Of a stretch of 64,000 bases of DNA, positions 48,085 through 57,644 are shown piece by piece. Positions within the stretch are counted from its first letter, which is position 1. Each line of letters opens with the position of its first letter. Origin of the DNA: Amphiura filiformis (lineage: Eukaryota; Echinodermata; Ophiuroidea; Amphilepidida; Amphiuridae); assembly GCF_039555335.1 (NCBI RefSeq), contig NC_092628.1, positions 34,866,965 through 34,930,964 of the forward strand. The letters are read 5' to 3'. Position numbers and translations under genes: made by a program. The notes beneath the pieces were generated by a model that was not told the origin of the DNA, made no database searches, and saw only the letters and a program-made list of their open reading frames with translations.

Positions 48085-48400
48085 GTGAGGAGGCGTGGCC
48101 TAGTGGTTAAGGCATAGGACTGTGAACCCAAGGGTCAAGGGTTCGAATCCCAGGTCCGGCTCTTTGTGTCCTTGGGCAAGACACTTCACTCTACTTGCTT
48201 AGTGCTTCGGAGGGCACTTTAAGCCCTATTAGTAGGGACAGATACAAATGTACATGGCGAGTTAAAAAAGGTGAGTTAGGAAAAAGCGAGGTACCCCCTA
48301 CAAGGCTACAAAGTTTCAAAGTGACCACCTGCTGAGATTGTAGCAAGTCCCAGTGGTGAGTTAGGTTCTTATGCCAAGTCCAACTTAGTGTTGGGGCATG
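48085..48400 (+). mobile_element. tRNA-derived SINE
   Basis: The head has box A TGGCCTAGTGG (48096-48106) and a perfect box B GGTTCGAATCC (48140-48150), spaced as in a tRNA. The anticodon-loop region reads CTGTGAA. The body follows with TGTGTCCTTGGGCAAGACAC, a tail module I have met in other animal SINEs, then CTTCACTCTACTTGC. The 3' end is uncertain. It would be transcribed by RNA polymerase III and mobilised by a partner LINE. Confidence 0.75.
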
Positions 48401-49204
48401 CACTTTCCTGGAGTGGACAGTCGGTAGCTTCAAAGTTGCAAATTTGACTTAGTCTGCGACTTTGCGGATACAAAATTTCGAAGGTTGGATTTTTAAAATA
48501 TACATAAAAACAATCTATATGAATGCACCGAAGTGTATCACTTGTACATGTACAAAATGTATACACTAATAAATTTTAAACAAATATTTTAACATTTTTC
48601 TTTCTTCTTTTTCAAGGCAATGGAGATTGATCAATTTGGCGTAACTCACCACTGGGACTTGAATTGATATGGCGTCATTCGCCTGCGGGACTTGGTTACT
48701 TTGGCGTAACTTGTCAGTGGGACTTGATTGCTTTAATTGGCCTAACTAAACTTGCAGACTGTGACTTGATGGACAGCTCCATGGGGGTATGTGACAAATT
48801 GTGTATCTTTGTGGGCTGTAACTCGCTTTTTCACTAACTTGCCTTTTCTTAACTTGCCAAAAAATATTCCCTTGTTGGTAGATGAGCTGTGCAAAACAAC
48901 AACAATTCAGCAATTTTGAGTGTGCAGGTAACTGACGATTTAAAAAAAAAAGGCAGGTTTACAACTTTACAAGGCGAGTTTAATCATGACCCACACAAAT
49001 ATTTACTCTACCCCTCACAAATATTTACGTCAGTGTGCGTAAATAAAGAAAATACAGAGGTTATCCCGACGATAACTAAAGAATAAATTCTGTTTGTCCT
49101 CAAAACATTTTGGTTGTCCCCAAAATGTGTCATATTTTTTAATGCAAAAAATCAAATTTGTTTGATGTCTTTTGGTGTGGTAAATCTGTAGCCACAAATT
49201 GCTA
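48401..49204. other. No gene seen
   Basis: Iterated GGCGTAACT(C/T)...GGGACTTG words at 48640-48740 form a short degenerate tandem repeat. Otherwise nothing. Confidence 0.35.
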
Positions 49205-49610
49205 AACCTGAGGCCCTTGCATTCTTAATACGATATCAAATAATTTTCATTTGATGAAATTCACGATATAATACAAATTTGATGACAAATTATTAAAATT
49301 TGATATTTTTCACATTTTGGAGATATAACAGTCCTCAAAGTAAATTTTATAAATTTAATGATATAGTCTTAAAGTGTATGTAGCTGGGAGTCAATTTTCA
49401 ATTGATCATCGGCTTTTATACACTTTAGGTAGAAATCATCAGATTTATAAAGTTTACTTGAGTACTGTTAAATATCAAAAATATCAATTTTAATGATTTG
49501 CCATAAAATGTGTATTACATTGCTAATTTCAAAAAATCAAAATTATTTGATCTATCAGAAGGCCATTCTTCGTATTCAGAATGCAATTCGATATGTCTGA
49601 TGTGCTCTAA
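49205..49610. mobile_element. AT-rich foldback element
   Basis: Arms pair over most of the length: TTGCATTCTTAATACGATATC with CGTATTCAGAATGCAA, AAATTTGATGACAAATTATT with ATTTTAATGATTTGCC, and AGTAAATTTTATAAATTTAATGA with ATCAGATTTATAAAGTTTACT. The centre is near 49400. No coding content. Confidence 0.65.
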
Positions 49611-49993
49611 TGTCCCACAATAATACTGTCCAAACATTCATACCCCTTCCCTTAAGGATACAAATTACAATCAATTTACATGAAATCAAAATTCAAAATT
49701 TCATGTCAAGTTTATCATGATTTTGGAGGTAAAATATAGTGGTTGTCCCCAGTCCCCAGTGGTTGATAAGTACATAGCTCAATATGGTTGTCCCCGGTAA
49801 TTCTTGGACAAGAGGACAGACAAGAGGATTTATTTCGAACACTGATTGACATCCAGAGGCTTGCCTACAATGTATGTGATAAAGCTAAAATGAGTGTGTA
49901 CTCGCTTTAACCAAAATTATGTGTACATACATGTACTGTTGAAACTGCAAGAATCACAATTTTGTCTCTGTCTTCAATTATTTTATTTTACAG
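49611..49993. other. Probable intron end
   Basis: No gene. The last bases form a good 3' splice site: a TTTTATTTTACAG pyrimidine-rich run ending at 49993. Confidence 0.35.
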
Positions 49994-50308
49994 ATGAAAA
50001 CAAGAACTTGCACTGGAAGTCTGGAAGGACCGTGGAGATAGGAGTACCGATCTGTATACAATTTTATACATCAAACCTATCAGACACAGAAGGGGTCATC
50101 CAATTTGAAATGACAGCCACCAACAGGACAGTTTTATGCACATTCGTACTTCCCCTGTACTACATGTATAAAGCACACATCCTGGAAAGAACTCCAGGAC
50201 TGTGTAAAGACATGGAATGGTGATGGTCTCCAATCTTTGGCAGTCACACAAGCAAATCCATCTAAATTCAAGGCTACTGTTCTTCTTGAAAAACTGCCCT
50301 TAAATTAG
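49994..50308 (+). CDS. Possible terminal exon of a death-domain-like protein (frame-broken)
   Basis: The exon follows a strong acceptor. One frame encodes ELALEVWKDRGDRSTDLYTIL, which resembles the last helices of death domains (leucine-rich, W-x-R/K-D/R-G-D-R-S-T, then L-x-x-I/L). A second frame continues NLSDTEGVIQ, the usual next helix. A third ends SWKELQDCVKTWNGDG...LLEKLPLN and TAG at 50306-50308. Joining them needs a one-base change in the A-run at 49997-50000, one in the AAA at 50070-50072, and one more downstream. Similar homopolymer slips occur in the zinc-finger exon. Alternatives are a decayed pseudogene or a chance likeness; a 77-codon frame with a stop at 50221-50223 also exists. 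Upstream exons were not found. Confidence 0.35.
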
Positions 50309-50590
50309 TCATGCATGCCACCATGATGCCACATGCTTGCTGCCACCACTAGTGGAAACTTGATAATGGGACTGAGTATTTTGGAGGACAACAAACCATG
50401 AACTCAGGGGTAGCAATAAACCAGTGCTTAGAGGTCCAGGACCGCCATTGTTAAAGCCATATTATAACATTTGCTGAGGAGGACTCCTCAATATTTTTCA
50501 AAATTCTGTTTTTTACACAATAATATCCAGCAAAAATCAGGACTCTAGGTGCTGCAGTTTTAATTATTACAATGGAATGTGTCCCCAGAA
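50309..50590. other. Possible 3' UTR
   Basis: Follows the candidate terminal exon; CAATAAAC near 50416 could act as a weak poly(A) signal. Nothing else. Confidence 0.25.
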
Positions 50591-51242
50591 CAGTGGCATA
50601 GATTTCTTTGTGACATGGGGGGATGAGGTTGGAAAAATTGTCTTGATAGTGAATCCAACACATTTTGGCGACAAAAGAAGTTTATGGTACAATTTTTTTT
50701 TTTTTTTTGGTTTAAGGGTTTGAAATTTTCTGGGGGGGGGGGAGGGTTGAGTGAGCAAACCAACTCATTTTGGGGTTCATTACACCACACTGGGCTATAC
50801 TTAACTAATACTATACTTTTATAGTGCGCCTTTTCCATTAGCTTCAAAGCGAAATGTCAAAAGAATACCAGAAATGATCAAATACAAAAAAAAAGGCAAC
50901 ATTATCAGCTACATGTCATGGAAAAAGATATATCTTGACCATGGTTTTGAATTATTCCAGGGGACATAGGCGCGAGATCCCAGGGGATATATCCCCCCCA
51001 ATATTTTGTTGGGGGTGGTCCATACAATCATTTTAGCCCCCAAAGCCCAATTTTTTTTTTGATTTTCGCGAATTTATTCCACTTTTGCACTATTTCATTG
51101 ATTTTACCTTCAAAATGGCAAAATTTTCCGCGCGCATTTGTGCCATATACTGGTTCTGTTGCCAAAAGTGCCGGATTCTCTATATTTCAAGGATTTTTTT
51201 CCAACCCATCCCCGCAATGTCAAAAAGAAATCTACGCCACTG
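50591..51242. mobile_element. TIR element, about 652 bp
   Basis: The left end CAGTGGCATAGATTTCTTTG, TGACATGGGGGGATG, GGTTGGAAAAA is mirrored by the right end TTTTTTTCCAACCCATCCCC, GCAATGTCAAAAAGAAATC, TACGCCACTG. The interior has a palindromic CCCCCCAATATTTTGTTGGGGG at about 50994. No transposase. Confidence 0.75.
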
Positions 51243-51622
51243 CCAGAGGAGCAGCATTCCTGTTATGAACCGGTAAGGTATTCCACAAACGTGGATCTGC
51301 CACTGGTAAAATAGCAATGTGGTGGTACAGGTGTGCCAAAATATTCCTCTATCCAGTCAGAATCATTATCATACATGTATCAGTAATCTTGGTAATGAGC
51401 TTTTAATTTGATGGGGAAAATAAAACAATTAAAAAGATACATGCTTCTTGTGTGTGTTTCATTGCAAATCGCCTAATTAATGATTGTAGATACTGAATGT
51501 TAATTTTATTATTTGAGTTTCTCAAACATTGCTAGTATATCTTTAGTATCTACCCTATGGGGTTTAATACCCCAGGTTACAAAATGATTTTCAAAACATA
51601 AATTGTAGCGCTTGCTAAACTT
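51243..51622. other. No gene seen
   Basis: Nothing supported apart from the short palindrome TGGGGTTTAATACCCCA at about 51559. Confidence 0.3.
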
Positions 51623-51793
51623 TGGTTCACCTCAAGTACAGTAGTGACGTCAATGCTTTTTCGCGGTTGCGCTGCAAACAAGCGTCGCTTGGACTTGTGC
51701 GGCTACGCTCTCTGCGATTAACTTTACGTGCACAGTTAAATCCTGCACATAGTGAAATACGGACCTACGTCATTACCAAACTTGAGGCGAACC
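51623..51793. mobile_element. Small foldback element, about 171 bp
   Basis: TGGTTCACCTCAAGT...AGTGACGT on the left pairs with ACGTCATTACCAAACTTGAG, GCGAACCA on the right. The interior is GC-richer. Confidence 0.6.
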
Positions 51794-52234
51794 ATGTTGC
51801 AATTGGATAAACAAGTTCACCTTTTTGTGTTGACTCACTTAAAGAGTGACAATCTTGGTTCTAGCAACAAAGGGTACCTAAAAAATTTTTATTTCCAAAA
51901 ATCAAACAGAATTTTGAACCATTTTGCTTTCAGGTCATAAATTTGTGATTTTGAGTTTAACATAAAAGAACATATCATGTGTTTTCATTTTTGCAATAGC
52001 TGTGTGGAGCACAAAAAGTGCAACTCATCTTCTGCAAAAATTGCCACTTTTACAGGACTGTGCCCCCAAAACTGAACTGTTTATGGCCAACAACAAGTTC
52101 AGGATTTTGTATGTCAAACCCCGAAACTGAATACTTTTTTTACACCTACAGTACACTTGGACTTTAATTTGGACACTTCGTCATATGTGTGCGACAGGAA
52201 CCAAAGAGGTCCAAATCCACTGAGTTGGACATAG
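51794..52234. other. No gene seen
   Basis: Nothing supported. Confidence 0.3.
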
Positions 52235-52828
52235 AATTGAATACCTGAGTGGAAGAAGGGCCCAACTCCATCAAAACTGTTTTTGAGATATTAAGAAAAA
52301 ACTTAATATTTGGAAAAGTTTTATAGGCAGAACGTTTTTATCTTCAGGGGACCTTAAATACATGAACATACAATAGTACATACATTCAAAATTAAATATG
52401 ATGTTTCCATGGCAACGGTACAGGTCTTAATACGAGCTGGAGTTGGGCCCTTCTTCCACTAATATACCACAAGTACCAGTTCTGTGTTATAAATAGCTAC
52501 AGAAATTAGATAATCACCATTAATTGCACAAGTAGAACTCATGTAATAGGTTGGCAAGAAAATGTATTGTAGTGAAAAGCAGATTTCATGGATGAACAAA
52601 ATTCCTCTTTAACACTATATTTGTGGAAGAAGGGCCCAACTCCATGGAGTTGGGCCTTTCTTCCATGAAAACCATGATTAAGTGTATGTGGAAGACTATT
52701 TGGAGAGTGGATTTTGGCTCATCCTTCACACACAAGGAAGATCAGTCTGTTGGCAATAGAATGCTGGGTCTAACTCATTTTTGTAAAATTTTGGAGTTGG
52801 GCCCTTCTTCCACTCAGGTATTCAATTG
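52235..52828. mobile_element. Composite of nested TIRs (GGAAGAAGGGCCCAACTCCA)
   Basis: Outer ends: AATTGAATACCTGAGTGG plus AAGAAGGGCCCAACTCCA at 52235-52272, mirrored at 52795-52828. The same core appears reversed at 52439-52460 and forward at 52623-52645, where it also makes a CCAACTCCATGGAGTTGG palindrome. So two related elements, or one plus an internal duplication, occupy the block. No coding content. Confidence 0.8.
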
Positions 52829-53454
52829 TTAAACATTATAGGTTACATATGATTTTTGCTTCATACTAATAGAAAATTAGAAATAGGCCTAAATAAATTA
52901 AAAATGCTAGTGTCAATAATGCATGTGATAAATCTTCTCGCCAGTTGAAAGCCCAAGCATGTTTTGTTTAATAACTTTTTTAGCAACTGCTTTATCTCTT
53001 CAACAAATATTGAATGAACTTGATTCGATTTTTGTAGCTTTTTCAGGGCCAGATCAGAATTTCGTTTCACAGTGCGAGAATCAATCCTGATTCTTTCAGA
53101 ATAAATTTATGGGAATCATTTGATTCTCGCAAATCAACTCATCTATCTCATTTATTCTGACCCTGTCTTTATTGTTTGTCCAAATAGAAATGAGAGGGTT
53201 TTTTAGGAGCGTCTATGCGTATAGGTTAGGAGACTGAAGGATTTAAACTAATGCCGAAATACACGCAAAAACATGGATCTTTCCCAAGTCCCCAAATTTG
53301 AGATATATTTAGTATTCAGACACGTTATAAAGATTTAGGTGACTAGGCAAGATCCAGGCTACGTACTGCACTTTTATTGCAGTATAAATCATGAATATTA
53401 ATTAACATGCCCATATAAGGATCGTACATCCGGGCGATCATGCCCATATTAGCG
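52829..53454. other. No gene seen
   Basis: An inverted pair GTGCGAGAATCAATCCTGATTC/GGGAATCATTTGATTCTCGC at 53072-53130 forms a hairpin. Nothing else. Confidence 0.35.
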
Positions 53455-53545
53455 TTCCTCATTAACATTATTTGTGGAACTTTATCTAATTAACATTATT
53501 TGTGGAACTCATTAACATTATTTGTGGAACTTTATGCAGTACTTC
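53455..53545 (-). repeat. Flank Q of composite repeat, locus 2
   Basis: Three iterations of CATTAACATTATTTGTGGAACT, the reverse-oriented counterpart of the two AGTTCCACAAATTATGATAAT copies at 40580-40625. Confidence 0.65.
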
Positions 53546-53599
53546 CGGTTACGCCGTAATCGAAAGCATAGGCTTCTGGTTGTTAAATAGACTTCAGTG

Positions 53600-54490
53600 G
53601 TACAGTCAATGTACAGAGCCAAATGTTTGGAAGGTCATTTTGGGGTCATCCAGGGGTCATCTGAGGTCAAATTAGTAAAAACTATCATATGGGCATGAAA
53701 CTTGGTGGGTACAGTCAACATTTAGAGCCAAATTTTTGGGACATCATTTTTGGGTCACCCAGGGGTCATCTGAGGTCAAATTAGTAAAAACTGTTGGATG
53801 AGCATAAAACTTATTGGGTACAGTCAACATTTAGAGCCAAATTTTGGGAGGTCATTTTGGGGTCATCTGAGGTCAAATTAGTTTGAACTATCATATGGGC
53901 ATGAAACTTGGTGAGTACAGTCACATTTAGAGCCAAATTTTGGCAGGTCATTTTAGGGTCATCTGAGGTCAAATTAGTAAAACTGTCATACGTACATGAA
54001 ACTTGGTGGGTACAGTCAACATTTCTAAGAGCCAAATATTTGGAAGGTCATTTTGGGGTCATCCAGGGGTCATCTGAGGTCAAATTGGTAAAACTATCAT
54101 ATGGGCATGAAACTTGGTGGGTACAGTCAACATTTAGAGCCAAATTTTTGGGAGGTCATTTTGGGGTCACCAGGGGTAATTTGAGGTCAAATTAGTTAAA
54201 ACTATCATATGGGCATGAAACTTAGTGAGTACAGTCAACATTTAGAGCCAGCCAAATTTTTGGGACATCATTTTTGGGTCACCCAGGGGTCATCTGAGGT
54301 CAAATTAGTAAAAACTGTCATACGTACATGAAACTTGGTGGGTACAGTCAACATTTCTAAGAGCCAAATATTTGGAAGGTCATTTTGGGGTAATCCGGGG
54401 TCACCCAGCTTTGTATCACCTTGTGAGTACATGCCACATCACTCCCTTTGGTGGAGGCATCACGGACGACGCTTTGCGTCGAAAACCGCG
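53600..54490 (+). repeat. 108-bp monomer array, locus 2, with 3' end
   Basis: GTACAG landmarks at 53600, 53709, 53818, 53914, 54010, 54121, 54229 and 54345 give about eight monomers of the family at 39.7-40.5 kb, in the same orientation. The array ends in TTTGGTGGAGGCATCACGGA (about 54460-54479), whose GGTGGAGGC is the complement of the GCCTCCACC that starts the leader at 39337. Bases 53632-53669 carry four half-sites: AGGTCA, N5, GGGTCA, N5, GGGTCA, N4, AGGTCA. Confidence 0.9.
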
Positions 54491-54524
54491 ACATCCGAGA
54501 ACCGCGATCCATCTAGTTCTCAAG

Positions 54525-54790
54525 TGGTTTTTGTGATGTAACCATTTGGTACTTCAAAAAAATGCAAAATGTAGGTTGGAATGATGATGGCGCAAGATGT
54601 TATGCCCCTCCAAAGTTGGTCATTTGTAAACTAGGCTCAGAGAGGCCGAAAATTCAAGAATTTTTTTCAGCTTAATGAGGGCGCTGTGCATGCTCATATT
54701 GTACATGTGAGTTATTGGTGATAGTATGTACCGTACCAAAATAATTTTTTAGAGAAAATTTTATTTGTATCGCAGTTGGGTAGATAAAAA
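54525..54790 (-). repeat. Flank P of composite repeat, locus 2 (uninterrupted)
   Basis: Reverse-complement match to 37546-37739 and 38544-38625. It shows the undisturbed target GGGGCATAAC of the 804-bp insertion in locus 1. Confidence 0.85.
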
Positions 54791-54920
54791 GGAAGACTGG
54801 TTCTACCAAATATGTTCATTCTTTGCCATTTTGAGCTTGTAAATCAGCTGGGATATGTTTTATGCACTACCTAATTACTAACTAATGAACTTGTTTTTTG
54901 TTTGTTTTTGTTACATACAG

Positions 54921-55014
54921 CAGGCTCACCTTCCCTGGTTACTGCAGTGAAATTCTGTGATATCTGTGATAGGGTGTGTGTTCATGTGAATCAGACTGCC
55001 ATTTCTGTCAAGAG
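54921..55014 (+). CDS. Probable 5' exon of the zinc-finger gene (coding status unclear)
   Basis: 94 bases between a strong acceptor (TTGTTTTTGTTACATACAG) and a good donor (AAGAG|GTAGGT). One frame is open throughout (ending FCDICDRVCVHVNQTAISVK) and leaves two bases (AG) of a split codon. Spliced to the A20 exon, this frame stops after seven codons, so in that transcript the exon is best read as 5' UTR. Spliced directly to 57645 it stays in phase with the C2H2 frame. Composition is more balanced than the surrounding intron. No family is recognised. Confidence 0.5.
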
Positions 55015-55986
55015 GTAGGTGGGTTACACAGAAGCATTGACAATGTATTGGGTTTTGTATTGATCATAGTTCCTACTAGAGATGAAAATACAGAACAATT
55101 GGCAGCCCCGGCCGAATTACGCACATGTTCAACCAGCCAGGTCTGTTATGGCTTTATGCGCACACTCACCCCAACCCAGTGGAGTAGCATGAGTCATCTT
55201 ATGGGGGGACCAACCTTTTAACATCTCCTATCAACCCTATCCCTAACAAACTTTATATTTGCTTTTGCTCGGGGCCCTGACCCTCGGGCTCGTGGATTTC
55301 TTCCACCCTATCCATCCGCTTGTAACTGGCATGTATTTTCAATTTACCAAACCAAAATTACTACATTGTATAATGATTGTGGCTCCATCGATTTGCAGCC
55401 GTCTTTTTGCAGTAAAACGTAATGATGGATTTACTTGAATGATAAAGTGCGAGTCAGGTACCAATGTACATATTATGCATATAATTTGCATATATTAATC
55501 ACCAAATTCCAAAATTAATCTGCTCAATATTTTGAATCTTGTAGGATAGTTTAAAAATGTAAATGAATCTCTATGTTCTGTGATGATGTATACATATTTC
55601 CATAATTATGCATATTAAAATAATTTGCTTAAAAAAAGCCCATTAATCCACTCTGTCACCATAGCACAATGATGGACTGCTATGTGTATGAATATATAAA
55701 GAGTGTCAGATATTGAGAGGTTACCCAATACATGGCCTCAGTTTTCAATGTTCTGTGTTCACGACTGAGAAACTTACAACCAGGCCCCCCAAATTGGCAA
55801 AAGTATACAAAAACTCCCCAAAACGGGTTTTTTACGCCTTTTTGGTCAAAAAGGGTCCAAAATTTTGGGGAAAAGTCCAATAAGTGACGGGGGAAAAAAG
55901 GTAGTTAATGTACATGTACTCCATATTCATTTATCAGAATGGTACCATTTTGAATTTTTTATTTCATTATTTGTATTTACCTATAG
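55015..55986. other. Intron (inferred)
   Basis: No coding signal; AT-rich, bounded by a donor at 55015 and an acceptor ending CCTATAG at 55986. Confidence 0.45.
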
Positions 55987-56195
55987 GATGGGCCAATTAT
56001 TTTCACCATGAATTTGGTACCAGATCAAATTGGTGACTCTGACCCAGACATGCTGTGCCGGAATGGATGTGGTTTCTTTGGCAGTGTAGAATGGCAGGGG
56101 AATTGTTCCCGATGTTGGACAGGGATGTCAGCGAGTGAGAAGCTAGAAGCAATGGCTGCTACCCAGCAGATACAACTACCAGAGAATTTGACTAG
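55987..56195 (+). CDS. Exon encoding a complete A20-type zinc finger
   Basis: The likely start is ATG at 56008 in a favourable context (ACCATGA). The protein reads MNLVPDQIGDSDPD and then a textbook A20 finger: cysteines in LCRNGCGFFG...NCSRCW fit C-x3-C-x11-C-x2-C exactly, about 16-37 residues from the start, with the aromatic and glycine positions of the family. A20 fingers in ZFAND proteins, Rabex-5 and A20 bind ubiquitin or act as ubiquitin ligases; here that role is an inference. The exon ends ...ACTAG|GTTAGT and leaves two bases (AG) of a codon. The acceptor at 57645 supplies the third base (C) and continues the C2H2 frame. The exon's 5' end is in frame with no stop (DGPIIFT), so an upstream coding exon is not excluded. 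Confidence 0.8.
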
Positions 56196-56579
56196 GTTAG
56201 TTCCTCTCAACATATCAATGTTGTTAACTGGAACATAAAATGTCTATAGTGTGTCTTGTCTCAAGTTGAGAGTAACGCAGTGTTGGATATAGCTATGGCA
56301 GATTTGAATTTGTGCGATGCTAGTATACAGACAAATCGCCCTACTGCACGATTTGAATCTGCCGCTGCAAAATCCAACATGGCATTACTGTTACAGACTA
56401 TATTTATAACCTCTTCCTTATCATGTGGCACTATTATAGATGTGCAAAACAGACTTATGTGAAATGTGCTTCAGGTGCTGCACGACAAAAATAGCTACTT
56501 TAGTAATACAGGTGATGGAATACGCAATAACTAATCTTTCCCTCGAGATAGCAGAGGAATGAATAAATTAATTCTTCAT

Positions 56580-56640
56580 CTAGAAATTGAACCCGGGACC
56601 TCCCGTTTATTAAGCAGATGCACTAACCACAGCGATATCG
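56580..56640 (-). tRNA. tRNA-like sequence (SINE fragment) in intron
   Basis: On the minus strand: TCGCTGTGGTTAGTGCATCTG (box A-like, described as TCGCTGTGG plus TTAGTGCATCTG) followed by GGAGGTCCCGGGTTCAATTTC with a box B-like GGTTCAATTTC. The anticodon stem is mismatched and there is no acceptor stem, so it is a decayed tRNA-derived SINE rather than a tRNA gene. Confidence 0.5.
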
Positions 56641-57117
56641 AGGATTGACAGCATTGAATTGCTATATACATGTTAGAGGCCTTTGTTCAAATTCCCTAAT
56701 TTCTCTAGTGACTATCATGATGGAGAAATAATGATTAATTCTAGCAGATTGCTCCAGGTGCTGTCTTCTTACTCTCAGAGTGGACATTATACAAGTATGT
56801 AATACTAGTATAAATTAATGCATAGATAATTCTCACTACATGCTCAAGCTGTAGTTATACTATTATCAGGGTAGACTCGGACTAGAATTACTTCACACTG
56901 TACATGAGTTTACATGTAGTTTGATAGCCATTTTCTTCTGAAATTAATGTGAAGAATATGTGTTGCCAATCAAGTCTTATGGATATGAACAAATTTGAAC
57001 AATTATGGTAGCTAGGTTATTCATTGTTTTTGCTAAATGCACATGTTTAAAATGCATTTGACATAGGTGCTGCATTCTACTGTGTTTAGTTCTGTTTTAT
57101 GCACAGAATTAAAACCA

Positions 57118-57410
57118 GAGAACCGGGACTCGACCGCCATCTTGATACAGGCATGGAGCAAAAATTGGGGGTATTCGGTTTCCCTCGGAATGCCCTCGAG
57201 GCATTCGTTGTCATGCAAGCGACATGGATGATGGGCATTTGAGAGACGCACTTGATGCGACCTGCACTTGAGTACCAAGACGCTTCAGATGAGACGCAGA
57301 ATTGTTTTCGTTCGTCTCCAAGACCGTCGGCAAGGACCCGAATACCCCCAATTTTCTCCCCATAGCTGACGACGCGATTGTACGTGGCGGTATAGGGAGT
57401 CCCGGTTCTC
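57118..57410. mobile_element. Foldback MITE in intron, about 293 bp
   Basis: GAGAACCGGGACTC (57118-57131) and GAGTCCCGGTTCTC (57397-57410) are perfect inverted repeats. A second inner pair, AAATTGGGGGTATTCGG and CCGAATACCCCCAATTT, is also perfect. CGACCGCCATCTTG sits in the left arm. No coding content. Confidence 0.8.
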
Positions 57411-57644
57411 CTTCTCTAATTCTGTGGTTTTATGCTACTCTGTTTATCAGTCCACAACCAATACAATATGTACTGTAGTTGAAAAATTAAAGTTAAGGGG
57501 GGATTTTGGCATTTCATTGAGTTCCCATATCAGTACAAGGACTTACTAATACACAGGTATGACCATCCTATGTGCTTTAAGTTGAAACATGTTTCAAGTA
57601 CAATGTAGTTCTCAAAGTGCCTTTTCTTTCTCATTATACAACAG

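Larger units (their letters stand above)
56196..57644. other. Intron between A20 and C2H2 exons
   Basis: Bounded by donor GTTAGT and by an acceptor with the pyrimidine tract CTTTTCTTTCTCATTATACAACAG ending at 57644, described here in two parts: CTTTTCTTTCTCATTA, then TACAACAG. It holds a tRNA-like block and a foldback MITE. The apparent ATG at 57589 lies inside this intron. Confidence 0.7.

Noticed and set aside
57589-57644. ATG at 57589 as the start of the zinc-finger protein
   Set aside because: It lies within a pyrimidine-rich intron end. A strong acceptor at 57644/57645 and an in-phase upstream exon make it intronic.
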